The notes under the pieces: model-generated
Database searches by the model: none
Seen by the model: only the letters and a program-made list of their open reading frames with translations
What the model was told of the DNA's origin: nothing
In this document: one piece after another, positions 29,269 through 30,030 of the stretch
Layout of the letters: the number at the start of each line of letters is the position of its first letter
Numbering within the stretch: the stretch's first letter is position 1
Program-made: the position numbers and the translations under genes
Assembly (NCBI GenBank): GCA_001282665.1
Contig: LN874945.1
Location: forward strand, 357,043 to 387,072
Direction of reading: 5' to 3'
From: Clostridiales bacterium mt11
GTDB taxonomy: Bacteria > Bacillota > Clostridia > Tissierellales > Tepidimicrobiaceae
Length of the DNA stretch: 30,030 nucleotides

Positions 29269-30018
29269 TTAATATTGCACTGGAGTCTCCTTTACTTCGA
29301 TCTGGTGTATCTTACTATTGCTATTAACTCCAATATAATAAAAGTCATATCCATTCACTCTGTACAGCATATAATATAATCCGTCACTTTCTGATATATC
29401 TTCATATAGAGGTTTTCCCAATACCTTTTTAATGTCTTTAGATTTCATTCCAACTTTTATTCCTAGAGCTTTACTATCTCCGCCATCAAAGTTTACTTGG
29501 CTAGGTCCCCATGGATGCTTATTGTTACCTCCCTCATATTTTACAGTATATCCTTTATAATTATAATGTTTATCTTCTACAGAATAAGGCTGATTAGTTA
29601 TATTATTAGGCTTTCCACAGATTCTTATTATTTCATTCTTGCTAGCATTGAAAAGTTTATCTACATTATTTTTAGTTATATTTAAAACCCCATTTTTACA
29701 CCAAGAACCATATTCCTTACTATTACTATATTTAGATTCTATAATCTTATATTCATGTGTACTTAGTCCCTGAATCTTGGCATTCTTTATTTCCCATTTT
29801 CCATTATTCCATTTGTAAGTATGATACAGCTTTGCCTTTGTATTGTTTCCTATAGGGAAAATCTTCAATTCATATAAAACCTTTATTTCTCTTGGAGTAT
29901 TCATGTCCTCTATATATGATATATAACCAAAGGCGTCCAGTTTTTCTTTTTCGTTTTTAAAACTATTGCCCATTATTATATAGTTTAAGACTTTTTCTGT
30001 TGGTTTCATACAAAGCAC
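29269..30018 (-). CDS. Protein of unknown function with two short SmpA-like motifs; possibly 5'-truncated by the window
   Basis: The readable protein has 249 residues and no recognised family. Its first half (KVLNYIIMGNSFKNEKEKL, VLYELKIFP, KLYHTYKWNNGKWEIKNAKI) looks like an NTF2-like or DUF4829-type beta-rich domain. The second half holds two similar motifs, NEIIRICGKPNNI and KDIKKVLGKPLYED. Both have the form of the first turn of SmpA/BamE-like repeats, where a helix leads into GKP. The first start is GTG at 30018 and an ATG at 30009 has AAGGTG six bases upstream, yet the frame is open to the window edge. Such proteins usually carry a lipoprotein signal, and none is seen, so the gene may begin beyond 30030. 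A terminator and a dispersed repeat follow it. Confidence 0.6.
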   Translation of the reverse strand: MLCMKPTEKVLNYIIMGNSFKNEKEKLDAFGYISYIEDMNTPREIKVLYELKIFPIGNNTKAKLYHTYKWNNGKWEIKNAKIQGLSTHEYKIIESKYSNSKEYGSWCKNGVLNITKNNVDKLFNASKNEIIRICGKPNNITNQPYSVEDKHYNYKGYTVKYEGGNNKHPWGPSQVNFDGGDSKALGIKVGMKSKDIKKVLGKPLYEDISESDGLYYMLYRVNGYDFYYIGVNSNSKIHQIEVKETPVQY

Positions 30019-30030
30019 CTTATTTAAACT

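Overview
The DNA is AT-rich. Nearly every gene has a strong AGGAGG-type ribosome binding site, several genes start with TTG, and short U-tailed hairpins act as terminators. PTS permeases and a CcpA-type (cre) control site are present. Together these point to a low-GC Firmicute, most likely an anaerobe of the Clostridia/Tissierellia type. I cannot name the species. Almost all genes lie on the minus strand, so each operon reads from right to left. I saw no rRNA, tRNA or CRISPR array.

Region 1 (about 1-13,940) looks like a system for using amino-sugar-decorated peptides. Reading leftwards it holds a NagR/DasR-like GntR repressor, an oligopeptide ABC transporter (oppABCDF), a small two-helix membrane protein, an M60-family glycopeptidase without a signal peptide, a Gfo/Idh/MocA oxidoreductase and an N-acetylglucosamine-kinase-like protein. 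A second promoter then drives AgaS and a mannose/GalNAc-type PTS (IIB, and IIC cut by the window edge). The second promoter is almost a copy of the repressor's own promoter, including a dre-like operator and a cre site. Behind it lies a gutted second copy of the GntR gene that keeps only its first few and last 19 codons. One repressor therefore probably controls both operons.

Region 2 (14,080-15,309) is a lone lipoprotein subtilisin-like protease. Region 3 (15,466-21,081) is a hexitol PTS operon: an AlsE/Rpe-like epimerase, a 6-phospho-3-hexuloisomerase-like SIS protein, MtlF, MtlA and MtlD. A DeoR-type regulator is transcribed divergently from it. The epimerase and isomerase are not part of a normal mannitol operon and suggest an unusual hexitol or a broader substrate range.

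Between the regulator and the next operon is a gene-free stretch (21,082-21,628). It holds a 391-bp transposon-derived element with 17-bp terminal inverted repeats, a transposase scrap and two hairpin terminators.

Region 4 (21,629-29,072) is the least familiar part: an Nramp-fold transporter without the metal-binding motifs, an M20 amidohydrolase, a dihydroorotate-dehydrogenase-like barrel protein, a DapA-family aldolase/lyase, a one-component regulator with a GGDEF-like middle and a winged-helix end, and an N-acylamino-acid-racemase-like enolase-superfamily enzyme. They look like an undescribed uptake and catabolic pathway, perhaps for an N-acylated or D-amino-acid-type compound. The window ends in an uncharacterised protein (29,269-30,018) that may continue past the edge.
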